Counted from the first letter of the stretch, positions 28,592 through 38,027 are shown. The stretch: DNA of 64,000 nucleotides from an uncultured Paracoccaceae bacterium (GCA_947503175.1 CANNCO010000001.1:1426001-1490000), one strand, 5' to 3'. Notes: generated by a model not told the origin, from the sequence alone. Translations and numbers: made by a program.

Positions 28592-29586
28592 CTACATATG
28601 CCCTGAACGGCCTCGGCCGGATCGGCAAGCTCGCGCTTCGCCCGCTTCTTGAACGCGGCATCGTCCCGGCCTTCGTGAACGACGCCGTGGGCGACCCGGC
28701 GATGCACGCGCATCTGCTGGAGTTCGATACCGTCCATGGCCGCTGGCCTGCGCGGTTCGAAACAACGGATGACGCGATCATCATCGACGGCACGGAAATA
28801 CCCGTCACGAACCACCGCGCGCTGTCTGACCTGCCGCTGAACGGTGTCGACGTGATGATCGACTGCACTGGCGCATTCAAAACCGAAACCGCCCTTGCCC
28901 CCTATTTCGACGCTGGCGTTCGCAAGGTCGTGGTCTCCGCGCCCGTGAAGGACGGCAACGCGGCCAACATAGTCTACGGTGTCAACCACGATACCTATGA
29001 CAAGGATCAACACCGGATCATAACCGCAGCAAGTTGCACGACAAATTGCCTTGCTCCCGTGGTCAAGGTGATCCACGAATCCCTTGGCATCAAACACGGG
29101 GTCATCACCACGATCCACGATGTGACGAACACCCAAACCATCGTCGACCGTCCAGCCAAGGACCTGCGCCGGGCGCGATCGGCCCTGAACTCCCTTATCC
29201 CGACATCAACCGGTTCAGCCACTGCGATCACGCTGATCTATCCGGAACTGGCCGGAAAGCTGAACGGCCACGCCGTCCGCGTTCCCCTCCTCAACGCGTC
29301 GCTCACCGATTGCGTGTTCGAAGTAGAACGTCCCACGACGGTCGAAGAAGTGAACGGGTTCCTAAAGTCAGCAGCCGAAGGGCCCCTGAAGGGCATTCTA
29401 GGCTACGAGGACCGGCCCCTCGTCTCCGCCGACTACACAAACGACCCCCGCTCCGGGATCGTCGACGGGCCTTCGACGATGATTGTCAACGGCACACAGG
29501 TGAAACTCTTCGTCTGGTACGACAACGAATGGGCCTATGCGCGCAGGCTGGTGGATATCGCCCAGATGGTCGGACAAAGCCTATGA
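28588..29586 (+). CDS. ArsJ-associated glyceraldehyde-3-phosphate dehydrogenase
   Basis: A 332 aa GAPDH with NAD-binding NGLGRIGK at residues 7-14 and catalytic Cys150 in SCTTNCLAP. In ars operons with ArsJ, this paralogue uses arsenate in place of phosphate to make unstable 1-arseno-3-phosphoglycerate, which ArsJ exports; that pathway is established for other bacteria. The ATG overlaps the ArsR-ArsC stop and its own TGA overlaps the arsJ ATG, so the three genes are tightly coupled. Confidence 0.93.
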   Translation: MTTYALNGLGRIGKLALRPLLERGIVPAFVNDAVGDPAMHAHLLEFDTVHGRWPARFETTDDAIIIDGTEIPVTNHRALSDLPLNGVDVMIDCTGAFKTETALAPYFDAGVRKVVVSAPVKDGNAANIVYGVNHDTYDKDQHRIITAASCTTNCLAPVVKVIHESLGIKHGVITTIHDVTNTQTIVDRPAKDLRRARSALNSLIPTSTGSATAITLIYPELAGKLNGHAVRVPLLNASLTDCVFEVERPTTVEEVNGFLKSAAEGPLKGILGYEDRPLVSADYTNDPRSGIVDGPSTMIVNGTQVKLFVWYDNEWAYARRLVDIAQMVGQSL

Positions 29587-30842
29587 GCGAACCGTCCGGC
29601 CTGCCCGCCTATATCGCGGTCACCGCTGCCTACTGGGCGTTCATGCTGTCGGACGGCGCGCTGCGGATGCTGGTTCTTCTGCATTTCCACACGCTTGGCT
29701 TTTCGCCGGTCCAACTGGCCTACCTGTTCGTCCTCTATGAGATCGCGGGCGTCGTCACGAACCTGTCCGCCGGCTGGATCGCCGCACGTTTTGGCCTGAC
29801 CACAACGCTTTATGCGGGCCTCGCGCTTCAGGTCGCGGCCCTTACGGCCCTCGCCCAGCTTGATCCCGCATGGGCCATCGGCACCTCGGTCGTGTTCGTC
29901 ATGCTGGTTCAGGGGGCCTCGGGCGTGGCCAAGGACTTGGCCAAGATGAGCTCCAAAAGCGCCGTCAAACTGCTGGCCCCCGCAACCGATGGTGCGCTGT
30001 TCCGCTGGGTCGCCCTTCTCACCGGATCGAAGAACGCGGTCAAGGGCCTCGGCTTCTTCCTCGGCGCCGTCCTTCTGGGCACCGTGGGCTTTGTGCCCGC
30101 CATCCTTGGCATGGCCGCCCTGCTTGCCCTGATCCTTGCCGCCGTCGCCCTGCGCATGCCCTCGGGCCTGCCCACGGGCCGCAAGGACGCGAAATTCCGC
30201 GAGGTCGTCTCGCAAAACCCCGATATCAACTGGCTCAGCGCCGCCCGTGTGTTCCTGTTCGGGGCCCGCGACGTGTGGTTCGTCGTGGGCATCCCTATCT
30301 ACTTCTACGCGGTCCTGTCGGACGGGTCCGAGGCCGGGAATCGCGCCGCCTTCTTCACCATTGGCAGCTTCATGGCCCTCTGGATCATCCTCTACGGCGC
30401 GATACAGGCCACGGCCCCCCGCATCCTGCGGGCAGAAACCCGGACAACCCCCGCTCTTGTGGGCCAGGCCCGGCTCTGGGCGGCGGCCCTCGCAATCGTG
30501 CCCGCATCCCTCGCCGGTCTGGTCTGGTGGGCCGCCGAACCCGCCCCATGGCTGACCGCGACGCTCATCGCGGGACTTCTGATCTTCGGTGCGATCTTTG
30601 CGGTGAACTCCGCGCTTCACTCCTACCTGATCCTTGCCTTCACCGATGCCCGCCGGGTCACCATGGATGTGGGGTTCTACTACATGGCCAATGCCGCCGG
30701 GCGGTTGATCGGCACGGTTCTGTCGGGCGCCACCTACCAGCTTGGCGGATTACCCCTGTGCCTGGGAACAGCCGCCGTGATGGTGGGTCTCAGCAGGCTC
30801 GCGGCGGGCCGGATACGCGGGGATCAGCCCGCGCCAGCCTGA
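29583..30842 (+). CDS. arsJ: organoarsenical efflux MFS transporter ArsJ
   Basis: A 419 aa major-facilitator protein with about 11-12 transmembrane helices. It shows ArsJ family traits: [21 protein letters not shown] near 50-70, [20 protein letters not shown] and [11 protein letters not shown]. It exports 1-arseno-3-phosphoglycerate made by the preceding GAPDH. The ATG at 29583 overlaps the GAPDH stop (ATGA); the frame remains open far upstream, but that part is inside the GAPDH gene. Its end overlaps the convergent carnitine dehydrogenase gene by 19 bases. Confidence 0.93.
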   Translation: MSEPSGLPAYIAVTAAYWAFMLSDGALRMLVLLHFHTLGFSPVQLAYLFVLYEIAGVVTNLSAGWIAARFGLTTTLYAGLALQVAALTALAQLDPAWAIGTSVVFVMLVQGASGVAKDLAKMSSKSAVKLLAPATDGALFRWVALLTGSKNAVKGLGFFLGAVLLGTVGFVPAILGMAALLALILAAVALRMPSGLPTGRKDAKFREVVSQNPDINWLSAARVFLFGARDVWFVVGIPIYFYAVLSDGSEAGNRAAFFTIGSFMALWIILYGAIQATAPRILRAETRTTPALVGQARLWAAALAIVPASLAGLVWWAAEPAPWLTATLIAGLLIFGAIFAVNSALHSYLILAFTDARRVTMDVGFYYMANAAGRLIGTVLSGATYQLGGLPLCLGTAAVMVGLSRLAAGRIRGDQPAPA

Positions 30843-32242
30843 CGGCCATGCGCCGCCGCCATCGCCTCGATCCGCGCCGCGACCTCCGGCAAAGGCGGGC
30901 AGGACTTCCGCGTCTCAAGGCTCACATGCAGCATGAACTGATCACAGGTCGCAAGCACCGCGCCATCCGCCGCCCGCTGCATCTCGTGCCACAGGCGCAG
31001 CTTCTTGCCCTCGCCCTGCGTCACGCGCGTCATCACCCGAAACGCCTCGCCCGCATGGGTTTCGTCCAGATAACGGATCGTGGTCTCGGCGGTGAAAAAG
31101 CTGTTGCCCGCGGCGATATACGCCGCATCCGCCCCCACATGCACCATGATCGCATCCGCCGCGTCCGAGAAGACCTGACCATAGCGGCCCTCGTTCATGT
31201 GCCCGTTATAGTCGGTCCAATCCAGAGGTACGGTCCGGACCAGCGACTGAACCGGCACCTCATCCCCCAGCACCGGCCGCAGCGCCCCGTCACGGGCGTT
31301 CAGAACGGCCCCCGCCGCCGATCCCCGCTGCTTCAGCGCCCGGAGGATCGCCACCAGATTACCATCACGCAGCCGCTCCAGCTCGCGGATCGACATATGC
31401 CCCGATTGCGCATCCGATTGCCCAGCGATCAGATCGACCAACTCGTCATTGAATTCCGGCACATCCGTCAGCTTGGTCCATGGCCATTCCAGACAGGGCC
31501 CGAACTGCGCCATGAAATGCTTCATGCCCGCCTCGCCACCGGCCACGCGGTAGGTCTCAAAGAGCCCCATCTGCGCCCATCTAAGGCCAAATCCCATGCG
31601 GATCGCTTCGTCGATCTCTTCCGTCGTGGCAATCCCGTCTTTCACCAGCCACAGCGCCTCGCGCCACACCGCCTCCAGAAACCGGTCGGCGATATGCGCG
31701 TCGATCTCGGCCCGCACTTTCAGTGGGTACATCCCCAGATCGGTCAGGATATCGGCGGCGGCCAACACCACGGGATCATCGGGACCCGATCCCACCAGCT
31801 CGATCAGCGGCAGCAGGTAAACCGGGTTGAACGGATGGGCGACGATAATCCGACCCGGATCGCGGCGCCCCTCGCGCAACTCCGACGGTTTGAACCCGGA
31901 GGTTGACGACGCGATGACAGCCCCTGCAGGCGCCGCGGCTTCGATCCGGTCAAAGACCGCGTGCTTGATCTCCAGCCGCTCCGGCACGCTTTCCTGAACC
32001 CAGGCAGCCCCTTCGCAGGCCTCTTCAAGACTGGAATGGAAACTCAACTCCCCTTCCGGCGGCAGGGCAAACTCATACAGCATCGGCATCGCATGGCGCG
32101 CATTGGCCAGAACCTCGCCGATCTTGCGCTCCGCCTCCGGGTCCGGGTCCGACACGCGCACATCCCAGCCGTTCAGCAGGAACCGAGCGGCCCATCCACC
32201 ACCGATCACACCTCCGCCGATGATTGCCGCACGTTTCGTCAT
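30824..32242 (-). CDS. lcdH: carnitine 3-dehydrogenase fused to a betainyl-CoA thioesterase domain
   Basis: A 472 aa fusion. Residues 1-315 are a 3-hydroxyacyl-CoA-dehydrogenase-type carnitine dehydrogenase (NAD-binding GGGVIGGGWAARF at 9-21, catalytic AHPFNPVYLLPL region) that oxidises L-carnitine to 3-dehydrocarnitine. Residues about 335-465 are a hotdog thioesterase (DYNGHMNEGRYG), thought to split betainyl-CoA into glycine betaine and CoA. The fusion is known in other proteobacteria. It is the last gene after the SDR and BKACE genes, 12 bases behind the SDR stop, which supports the carnitine assignment. Confidence 0.9.
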   Translation of the reverse strand: MTKRAAIIGGGVIGGGWAARFLLNGWDVRVSDPDPEAERKIGEVLANARHAMPMLYEFALPPEGELSFHSSLEEACEGAAWVQESVPERLEIKHAVFDRIEAAAPAGAVIASSTSGFKPSELREGRRDPGRIIVAHPFNPVYLLPLIELVGSGPDDPVVLAAADILTDLGMYPLKVRAEIDAHIADRFLEAVWREALWLVKDGIATTEEIDEAIRMGFGLRWAQMGLFETYRVAGGEAGMKHFMAQFGPCLEWPWTKLTDVPEFNDELVDLIAGQSDAQSGHMSIRELERLRDGNLVAILRALKQRGSAAGAVLNARDGALRPVLGDEVPVQSLVRTVPLDWTDYNGHMNEGRYGQVFSDAADAIMVHVGADAAYIAAGNSFFTAETTIRYLDETHAGEAFRVMTRVTQGEGKKLRLWHEMQRAADGAVLATCDQFMLHVSLETRKSCPPLPEVAARIEAMAAAHGRQAGAG

Positions 32243-32254
32243 GGCCGGGCCTCC

Positions 32255-33031
32255 TCAGGCGTTCAGCGTTTCGGTATGCCCATCGATGGGCATGGCAAGG
32301 CCCGATATCTTGGCCCCCGCATCGGACGCCAGAAACAGCGCCGCATCGGCCACCTCATCCGCCGTGACCCAGCTTTTGAGCGACACGCCACGCACATAGA
32401 CCTCGCGCAGCGCCTCGACTGTCTCGCCCCGCGCGTCAGCCTCGGCGGCAAGCACCCGGTCCATCCGGTCGCCCTCAACGGCCCCGGGACAGAGCGCGTT
32501 CACCCGGATACCATGGGGACCCAGCTCCATTGCCAGCGTCTTCATCAGCCCGATAATACCCCATTTCGCCGTCGCATAGGGCGCGCGATAGGGATAGCCA
32601 AATAGACCCGCCGTCGATGAGGTTAGCAGGATAACACCTTGCTTTTGCTTCTTCATATGCGCCGTGGCCCATCGACAGGTCAGAAACGCGCCGTCCAGAT
32701 TCGCCGACAGGCACGCCCGCCAGCCGTCAAGGTTCAGCGTGTCTACCGCACCGGCCGGACCGCCCGTCCCGGCATTGGCACAAAGGATGTCGATCCCGCC
32801 CCAGTCGGCATCAAGCCTGCCGAACAGCGCCTGCATCTGCATCTCGGACCTGACATCCGCCGCCATCGCCGTGATATCGACGTGTTGCGTGGAAAACGCT
32901 TCGACAGCCTCCTCTTCCAGGTCACAGATCGCGACGCGCGCGCCCTCTGCCGCAAAGCGCGTCGCTAGAACCGCGCCAATGCCAGACGCGCCGGCCGTGA
33001 CAAGAACGCGCTTTCCTGAAAATCCGTTCAA
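32255..33031 (-). CDS. short-chain dehydrogenase/reductase
   Basis: A 258 aa Rossmann-fold SDR with cofactor motif TAGASGIG near residues 12-19, an Asp at 37 in CDLEE that favours NAD, NAG (CANAGTGGPAG), and the catalytic Ser-Tyr-Lys (TSSTAG ... YPYRAPYATAKWG). The frame starts with TTG at 33031, overlapping the TGA of the BKACE gene (TTGA). Its placement inside the carnitine operon suggests it reduces or oxidises an acetoacetate- or carnitine-derived metabolite, but that is inference. Confidence 0.88.
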   Translation of the reverse strand: MNGFSGKRVLVTAGASGIGAVLATRFAAEGARVAICDLEEEAVEAFSTQHVDITAMAADVRSEMQMQALFGRLDADWGGIDILCANAGTGGPAGAVDTLNLDGWRACLSANLDGAFLTCRWATAHMKKQKQGVILLTSSTAGLFGYPYRAPYATAKWGIIGLMKTLAMELGPHGIRVNALCPGAVEGDRMDRVLAAEADARGETVEALREVYVRGVSLKSWVTADEVADAALFLASDAGAKISGLAMPIDGHTETLNA

Positions 33032-33936
33032 CGGGGCGCCCGCTTGGTCAACCCCAGCTTTTCACGCACCTGATCCGGACCGATCACGGTCGCGCCAAGC
33101 GCCTCGACGATGCCGACAGCCCGCTCGACCAGTTGCGCGTTCGTCGCAAGCTGTCCCTTGGCGAGCCACAGGTTATCCTCAAGCCCCACGCGCACGTTAC
33201 CGCCCGCCAGCACCGCGGCGGCGACGTAGGGCATCTGATGCCGCCCGATGGAAAACGCCGACCACGTCCAATCGGACGGCACATTGTTCACCATCGCCAT
33301 TAAGGTGTTCAGGTCATCCGGCGCGCCCCACGGCACGCCCATGCAAAGCTGAACCAGCGCGGGCGCATCCAGAATTCCCTCTTCGACCAATGACTTGGCC
33401 AACCACAGGTGCCCGGTATCGAACGCCTCGACCTCGGGCTTCACGCCCAGATCGGTCATCATCCGGCCCATCGCACGCAACATGCCGGGCGTGTTCGTCA
33501 TCACGTAGTCGGCCTCGGCGAAATTCATCGTGCCACAATCCAGCGTACAGATCTCGGGCAGGCAATCGGCCACATGGGCAACGCGCTCTTCGGCGCTGGC
33601 CATATCGGTGCCCGAGCCCAGTGGAAGTGGTTTGTCAGGCGCACCAAAAACCAGATCACCCCCCATTCCGGCGGTCAGGTTCAGCACGACATCCGTCTTC
33701 GAATCCCGAATGCGTTCAGTGACTTCACGATAAAGCTTGCCATCGCGCGACGGCACACCGGTTTCGGAATCGCGCACATGACAGTGCACAATGGCCGCCC
33801 CGGCTTTGGCCGCCGCAATCGCGCTTTCGGCGATCTGTTCGGGGCTGCGCGGGACGTGGGGCGACCGGTCCTGGCTGCTGCCCGAACCGGTGACGGCGCA
33901 GGTGATGAAGACGTGCGGGTTCATGGTCAGCGGCAT
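33028..33936 (-). CDS. beta-keto acid cleavage enzyme (BKACE), probable dehydrocarnitine cleavage
   Basis: A 302 aa zinc TIM-barrel enzyme of the 3-keto-5-aminohexanoate cleavage (Kce/BKACE) family. The metal site is visible in TCAVTGSG at the N terminus and in VHCHVRD near residue 50, and DCGTMNF is conserved. Next to carnitine dehydrogenase, BKACEs convert dehydrocarnitine plus acetyl-CoA to betainyl-CoA plus acetoacetate (established for the family). The ATG at 33936 has GGGGAG upstream; an alternative ATG is 4 codons later. It is the first gene of the operon. Confidence 0.9.
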   Translation of the reverse strand: MPLTMNPHVFITCAVTGSGSSQDRSPHVPRSPEQIAESAIAAAKAGAAIVHCHVRDSETGVPSRDGKLYREVTERIRDSKTDVVLNLTAGMGGDLVFGAPDKPLPLGSGTDMASAEERVAHVADCLPEICTLDCGTMNFAEADYVMTNTPGMLRAMGRMMTDLGVKPEVEAFDTGHLWLAKSLVEEGILDAPALVQLCMGVPWGAPDDLNTLMAMVNNVPSDWTWSAFSIGRHQMPYVAAAVLAGGNVRVGLEDNLWLAKGQLATNAQLVERAVGIVEALGATVIGPDQVREKLGLTKRAPR

Positions 33937-34036
33937 CGGCGCTCCCCTTTGAATATCGCGATCACGATAGATCGGGCGGGCTTTCAGATCATGCCGAATT
34001 CGCCCGACACCATGCCGAAAGCGACACTGCGGAAGT

Positions 34037-34069
34037 CATGCGCATATCATGCGCAAAGCATGCGCATGA
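34037..34069. repeat. three tandem 11-bp repeats, CATGCGCA core
   Basis: CATGCGCA occurs at 34037, 34048 and 34059, exactly 11 bases apart; the last copy extends to the palindrome CATGCGCATG. The array lies between the alcohol dehydrogenase stop codon and the carnitine operon, about 100 bases upstream of the BKACE ATG. The one-helical-turn spacing suggests cooperative protein binding. Confidence 0.75.
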
Positions 34070-34070
34070 T

Positions 34071-35216
34071 CTACAGACAAGCCTCGAACAGCGCTCGCGT
34101 GTTCTCCGACGTCATCGCGACCGGATTGCCACCCACCGACGGATCCTCAAGCGCCATCGCGGTCAGCATATCGAGCTTGTCACCGCCCACGCCCATCTCG
34201 GTCAGGGTCGCCGGGATGCCGAGCGTCGACCGCAACTCTAGAACCCGGTCATAGAACCCGGAATAGCCGCCGGAGATCCCCAGATACGCCGCAGCCCGGT
34301 CAAGCCGCCCCTCGACCGCGCCCCGGTTGAAGTCCAGAACCGGCGGCATCACCACCGCGTTCGTCGTACCGTGATGGGTGTTGTAGACAGCACCAATGGG
34401 GTGCGACAGCGCGTGGATCGCGCCCAGACCTTTCTGAAACGCCACGGCCCCCATGGCCGCCGCCGCCATCATTTGCCCACGCGCCTCGATGTCCGTGCCG
34501 TCGGCATAGGCGCGCGGCAGGTACTCGTTCACCAGCCGCATCCCCTCCAGAGCGATCCCCTGGCTCATGGGGTGGAAATGCGGCGAGCAATAGGCCTCAA
34601 GGCAATGGGCAAACGCGTCCATACCGGTGCCCGCCGTGATCATCTGCGGCATGCCCACGGTCAGCTCAGGGTCGGAAATCACAACTGCAGGAAGGACTTG
34701 TGGGTGAAAGATGATCTTCTTCACATGGGTCTCGGAATTGGTGATCACGCTAGCGCGCCCCACCTCTGACCCGGTTCCGGCGGTCGTCGGCACCGCGATG
34801 ATCGGCGCGATGCCGTCCGGGTCCGCGCGGGTCCACCAGTCGCCGATATCCTCGAAATCCCAGACGGGCCGCGTCTGGCCCGACATGAAGGCGACCATCT
34901 TGCCCAGATCAAGGCCCGATCCGCCGCCAAAGGCCACCACGCCATCATGGTTGCCCTCGCGAAAGACCTTGATCCCGGCGGCAAGGTTTTCCTCGTTCGG
35001 GTTCGGGTCGACCTCGGCAAACACTGCCCGGCCCAGGCCGGCGGCATCCAGAAAATCCAGCGCGTTCTTGGTCACGGGAAGGGTCGCAAGCCCCCTGTCG
35101 GTGACCAGCAGCGGCCGTGCGATCCCGGCGGCGACACAGGCCTCGGGCAGTTCCGAGATACGACCCGCCCCGAACCGGATGGCAGTGGGATAAGACCAGT
35201 TGGCGGTAAGCGTCAT
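34071..35216 (-). CDS. iron-containing alcohol dehydrogenase
   Basis: A 381 aa group III alcohol dehydrogenase. It has the NAD-binding GGGSGLDLGKMVAF near residue 95, VPTTAGTGSEVGRASV, and the metal ligands in GTGMDAFAHCLEAY, HALSHPIG and HHGTTNAVVMP. It oxidises an alcohol to an aldehyde with NAD(P). The ATG at 35216 overlaps the TGA of the aldehyde dehydrogenase (ATGA), so alcohol and aldehyde oxidation are coupled. Within this cluster it would act on a gamma-glutamylated amino alcohol (hypothesis). Confidence 0.92.
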   Translation of the reverse strand: MTLTANWSYPTAIRFGAGRISELPEACVAAGIARPLLVTDRGLATLPVTKNALDFLDAAGLGRAVFAEVDPNPNEENLAAGIKVFREGNHDGVVAFGGGSGLDLGKMVAFMSGQTRPVWDFEDIGDWWTRADPDGIAPIIAVPTTAGTGSEVGRASVITNSETHVKKIIFHPQVLPAVVISDPELTVGMPQMITAGTGMDAFAHCLEAYCSPHFHPMSQGIALEGMRLVNEYLPRAYADGTDIEARGQMMAAAAMGAVAFQKGLGAIHALSHPIGAVYNTHHGTTNAVVMPPVLDFNRGAVEGRLDRAAAYLGISGGYSGFYDRVLELRSTLGIPATLTEMGVGGDKLDMLTAMALEDPSVGGNPVAMTSENTRALFEACL

Positions 35217-36592
35217 GACGTGACTTTCTTCAGATGGAACGATTTCGGACGGGTCAGGTTGTGATAGCCGATCACCGACAGCCCGCCGCCCTTGCCGGTC
35301 AGCTTGCACCCGGTCCAGCAGAGCGCGGGGTCAAGGTAGTCGGCGCGGTTCATGAAAACGGTGCCGGTCTCGATCGCGTTGCCCAGACGTTCGGCCCGCT
35401 CGGGGTCATTGGTCCAGAGCGACGCGGTGAGGCCGAAGTCGCTGTCATTCATCAGTTCCAGCGCCTGTTCGTCGGTCTCAACAGGCATGATCCCCACGAC
35501 AGGCGCAAAGGTTTCGTCCCGCATGACCCGCATCGAATGATCGACCCCGGTCAGGACCTGCGGCGTCAGATAGGTGCCGCCGTCATCCTCGGCAAAGGTT
35601 GGGATATGGGCCGTCGCACCCGCTGCCACAGCCTCGGCCACCTGCGCGCGCGCCGCATCGGCAAAGCGCCGATGCGCCATCGGGCCAAGCGTGGTGTCGG
35701 GAGCTAAAGGATTGCCAAGCTTATAGGAATTGGCAAAATTGATCGCTTGTTCAATAAACCCGTCATAGAGCGATTTGTGAACATAAATGCGTTCGATCCC
35801 GCAGCAGCACTGGCCCGAATTGAACATCGCACCATCCATCAGTGTGGCCACCGCCGCGTCCAGATCGGCGTCTTCCATGACATAGCCGGGGTCCTTACCG
35901 CCCAGCTCCAGACCCAGACCGGTAAAGGTACCTGCCGCGGCCTGTTCCATGGCCTTTCCGCCGCCAACGGAGCCGGTGAAGTTCACAAAATTGAACGACT
36001 GTTCAGATATCAGGGCCGAGGTCGTCTGATGATCCAGAAACACGTTCTGGAACACGTCCTCGGGCATGCCCGCCTCGGTGAAGGCCCGCACCATTCGCTC
36101 GCCCACCAGCAAGGTCTGCGTCGCATGTTTCAAGACCACGGTGTTGCCCGCGATCAGCGCGGGTGCGACGGTATTGATTGCGGTCATATAGGGATAGTTC
36201 CAGGGCGCCACGACCAGCACCACACCATGCGGTTCGCGCCGGATGAAGCGGCGGAACTGCGCGCTGTCCTCAACCTCGATATCCTTCAGCGCATCGCCCG
36301 CGATCGCCGCCATGTGGTTCGCGCGTTCGCTGAAACCGCCCCACTCGCCGCCGTATTTGATCGGGCGGCCCATCTGCCATGCCAGTTCCGGCACGATGTC
36401 GGAGTTCATCGCCCCGATCCGCGCGACACCGGCCAGAACCAGTTCGATCCGCTCGTGCAGGGGCCGTGCGGCCCATGCCTTTTGTGCTGCGCGCGCCCGT
36501 CCCACCGCCGTGCGGGCCGCGTCGGGGCTAAGCGTTTCGCGCTCGGCATAGACCGACCCATCGACGGGTGAAATACACTGAAGAACTGCCAT
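35213..36592 (-). CDS. NAD(P)-dependent aldehyde dehydrogenase
   Basis: A 459 aa aldehyde dehydrogenase of the succinate-semialdehyde/PuuC-like group. Visible are the cofactor-binding APWNYPYMTAIN and TGSVGGGKAM, the general base in LELGGKDPGYV, and the nucleophile Cys in SGQCCCGIERIYV. The ATG at 36592 lies 11 bases after the glutamine-synthetase-like gene; the frame extends upstream to 36673, inside that gene. Short for the family because the N terminus is compact. Confidence 0.93.
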   Translation of the reverse strand: MAVLQCISPVDGSVYAERETLSPDAARTAVGRARAAQKAWAARPLHERIELVLAGVARIGAMNSDIVPELAWQMGRPIKYGGEWGGFSERANHMAAIAGDALKDIEVEDSAQFRRFIRREPHGVVLVVAPWNYPYMTAINTVAPALIAGNTVVLKHATQTLLVGERMVRAFTEAGMPEDVFQNVFLDHQTTSALISEQSFNFVNFTGSVGGGKAMEQAAAGTFTGLGLELGGKDPGYVMEDADLDAAVATLMDGAMFNSGQCCCGIERIYVHKSLYDGFIEQAINFANSYKLGNPLAPDTTLGPMAHRRFADAARAQVAEAVAAGATAHIPTFAEDDGGTYLTPQVLTGVDHSMRVMRDETFAPVVGIMPVETDEQALELMNDSDFGLTASLWTNDPERAERLGNAIETGTVFMNRADYLDPALCWTGCKLTGKGGGLSVIGYHNLTRPKSFHLKKVTS

Positions 36593-36603
36593 GTTTCTGA
36601 TCC

Positions 36604-37962
36604 TCAAGCCCGCTCGAACCCGCGGGCGATTTCCCAATCGGTGACGACCGTGTCGAAGGCTTCCTGCTCCCATTCCGCCGCGCGGGTGTAGTGGTCGATC
36701 ACCTCGTCGCCGAAGGCCGCGCGCATCATGTCCGAGCCGCGCAGGGCCTCGGTCGCAGCGCGCAGGGTCGACGGGATGCGGTCGGTCGCCTCATAGGCGT
36801 CACCGGTGAACGGGTCGCCGCAATCAAGGCCCTCTTCGATCCCGGCCAAAGCGGCGGCGATCATCGCCGAAATCGCCACATAGGGGTTCATATCCGCGCC
36901 CGGCAGGCGGCATTCCATCCGGATGCCCTTGGTCCCGTCACCGCACAGCCGATAGGCCGCCGTCCGGTTGTCGACCGACCAGACCTTGGCCGTGGGCGCG
37001 AACGTTCCTTCGCGAAAACGCTTGTAGCTGTTCACGTAGGGCGCGAAGAACACCGTGTAATCGCTGAGGTATTTGAGCATCCCCCCAAGGGCGGCACGCA
37101 TGGTTTTCGACATGCCCAAAGGGGCGTCGGGGTCGCAAAACGCCGGGTTGTCGCCCTTCCACAGTGACAGGTGCACATGGCTCGCCGACCCCACCTTGTC
37201 CTCGTGCCACTTGGGCAGGAAACTGACCGCCCGGCCCTGCTGCCAGCCCACTTCCTTGGCCGCGTGCTTGGCGATCGAATGGTATTCAGCGGTCTCCAGA
37301 GCCTGCGCATAACGGATGTTCAACTCCTCCTGCCCCGTCTCGGCCTCGCCCTTCGTGCCCTCGACGGGAATGCCCGAGGCGTAAAGCCCGTTCCGCAAGG
37401 CCCGCATCACCCCTTCTTCCTTGGTGGTCTGCAGGATGTGGTAATCCTCGTTATAGCCCGAGATCGGGTCGAGATCGCGGAAGCCGTTCTTGCGGATCTC
37501 GTCAAAACTCTGGGCGAAGATGAAGAACTCCAGCTCCGTCGCCGCGATTACGTCGAAGCCCAGCTTTTCGGCCCGCGCGACCTGCGCCTTCAGCATCTGG
37601 CGCGGACTGATCGCCACCGGATCGTGCCCGTGATGATCCAGTACATCGCACAGAATGATCGCCGTGCCCTCGAGCCAGCCCGCCAGCCGCAGCGTCGAAA
37701 GATCGGGCCGCATCGTGTAATCGCCATAGCCCCGTTCCCAGCTTGTCGAGGCATAGCCCGAGACGGTGTACATCTCGATATCCGTGGCCAGCAGGTAGTT
37801 GCAGCAATGCGTCTCGGAATGCGCGCTGTCGAGGAAATGCTGCACATGAAACCGCTTGCCCATCAACCGGCCCTGCATATCCACCATGCAGGCCAATACG
37901 GTGTCGATATGGCCGCCTTCGGCCAGGGAGGCGAGGTCGTCGAGGGAAAGCTGTCCGCGCAT
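36604..37962 (-). CDS. glutamine synthetase family protein (gamma-glutamylamide synthetase/PuuA-like)
   Basis: A glutamine-synthetase-fold ligase of about 452 aa that joins glutamate to an amine using ATP. The catalytic core is present: ATELEFFIF, EGTKGEAETGQEELNIRY, SASHVHLSLW and the C-terminal RMECRLPGADMNPYVA. This group (PuuA, IpuC, GlnA-like) acts on amines rather than ammonia. AAGGA 8 bases before ATG 37962 supports that start; another ATG lies at 37980 without a ribosome-binding site. It sits between a TRAP transporter and aldehyde/alcohol dehydrogenases. Confidence 0.88.
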   Translation of the reverse strand: MRGQLSLDDLASLAEGGHIDTVLACMVDMQGRLMGKRFHVQHFLDSAHSETHCCNYLLATDIEMYTVSGYASTSWERGYGDYTMRPDLSTLRLAGWLEGTAIILCDVLDHHGHDPVAISPRQMLKAQVARAEKLGFDVIAATELEFFIFAQSFDEIRKNGFRDLDPISGYNEDYHILQTTKEEGVMRALRNGLYASGIPVEGTKGEAETGQEELNIRYAQALETAEYHSIAKHAAKEVGWQQGRAVSFLPKWHEDKVGSASHVHLSLWKGDNPAFCDPDAPLGMSKTMRAALGGMLKYLSDYTVFFAPYVNSYKRFREGTFAPTAKVWSVDNRTAAYRLCGDGTKGIRMECRLPGADMNPYVAISAMIAAALAGIEEGLDCGDPFTGDAYEATDRIPSTLRAATEALRGSDMMRAAFGDEVIDHYTRAAEWEQEAFDTVVTDWEIARGFERA

Positions 37963-37985
37963 GGGAGTATTCCTTGTCATAATGC

Positions 37986-38011
37986 GCGGCCCCGGGTTTC
38001 CCCGGGACCGC
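37986..38011 (-). other. strong RNA hairpin with GAAA tetraloop
   Basis: On the minus-strand RNA, GCGG-U-CCCGGG pairs with CCCGGG-G-CCGC around a GAAA (GNRA) loop, an 11-bp stem with one U-G pair. It lies between the dctP stop and the synthetase start and may stabilise the abundant dctP message or attenuate downstream transcription. Confidence 0.6.
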
Positions 38012-38027
38012 ATCCGACCCGTCAGGA

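Noticed and set aside
29034-29582. Upstream extension of the ArsJ frame
   Set aside because: The extension lies inside the GAPDH gene in another frame. ArsJ homologues begin at the ATG at 29583, which overlaps the GAPDH stop.
29870-31906. A 678-codon plus-strand open frame
   Set aside because: It overlaps arsJ in another frame and then the carnitine dehydrogenase gene antisense; the Arg/His/Pro-rich translation is typical of a GC-rich shadow frame.
34037-34069. CRISPR array or iteron origin
   Set aside because: Units are only 11 bases without spacers, and no cas or replication-initiator gene is near.
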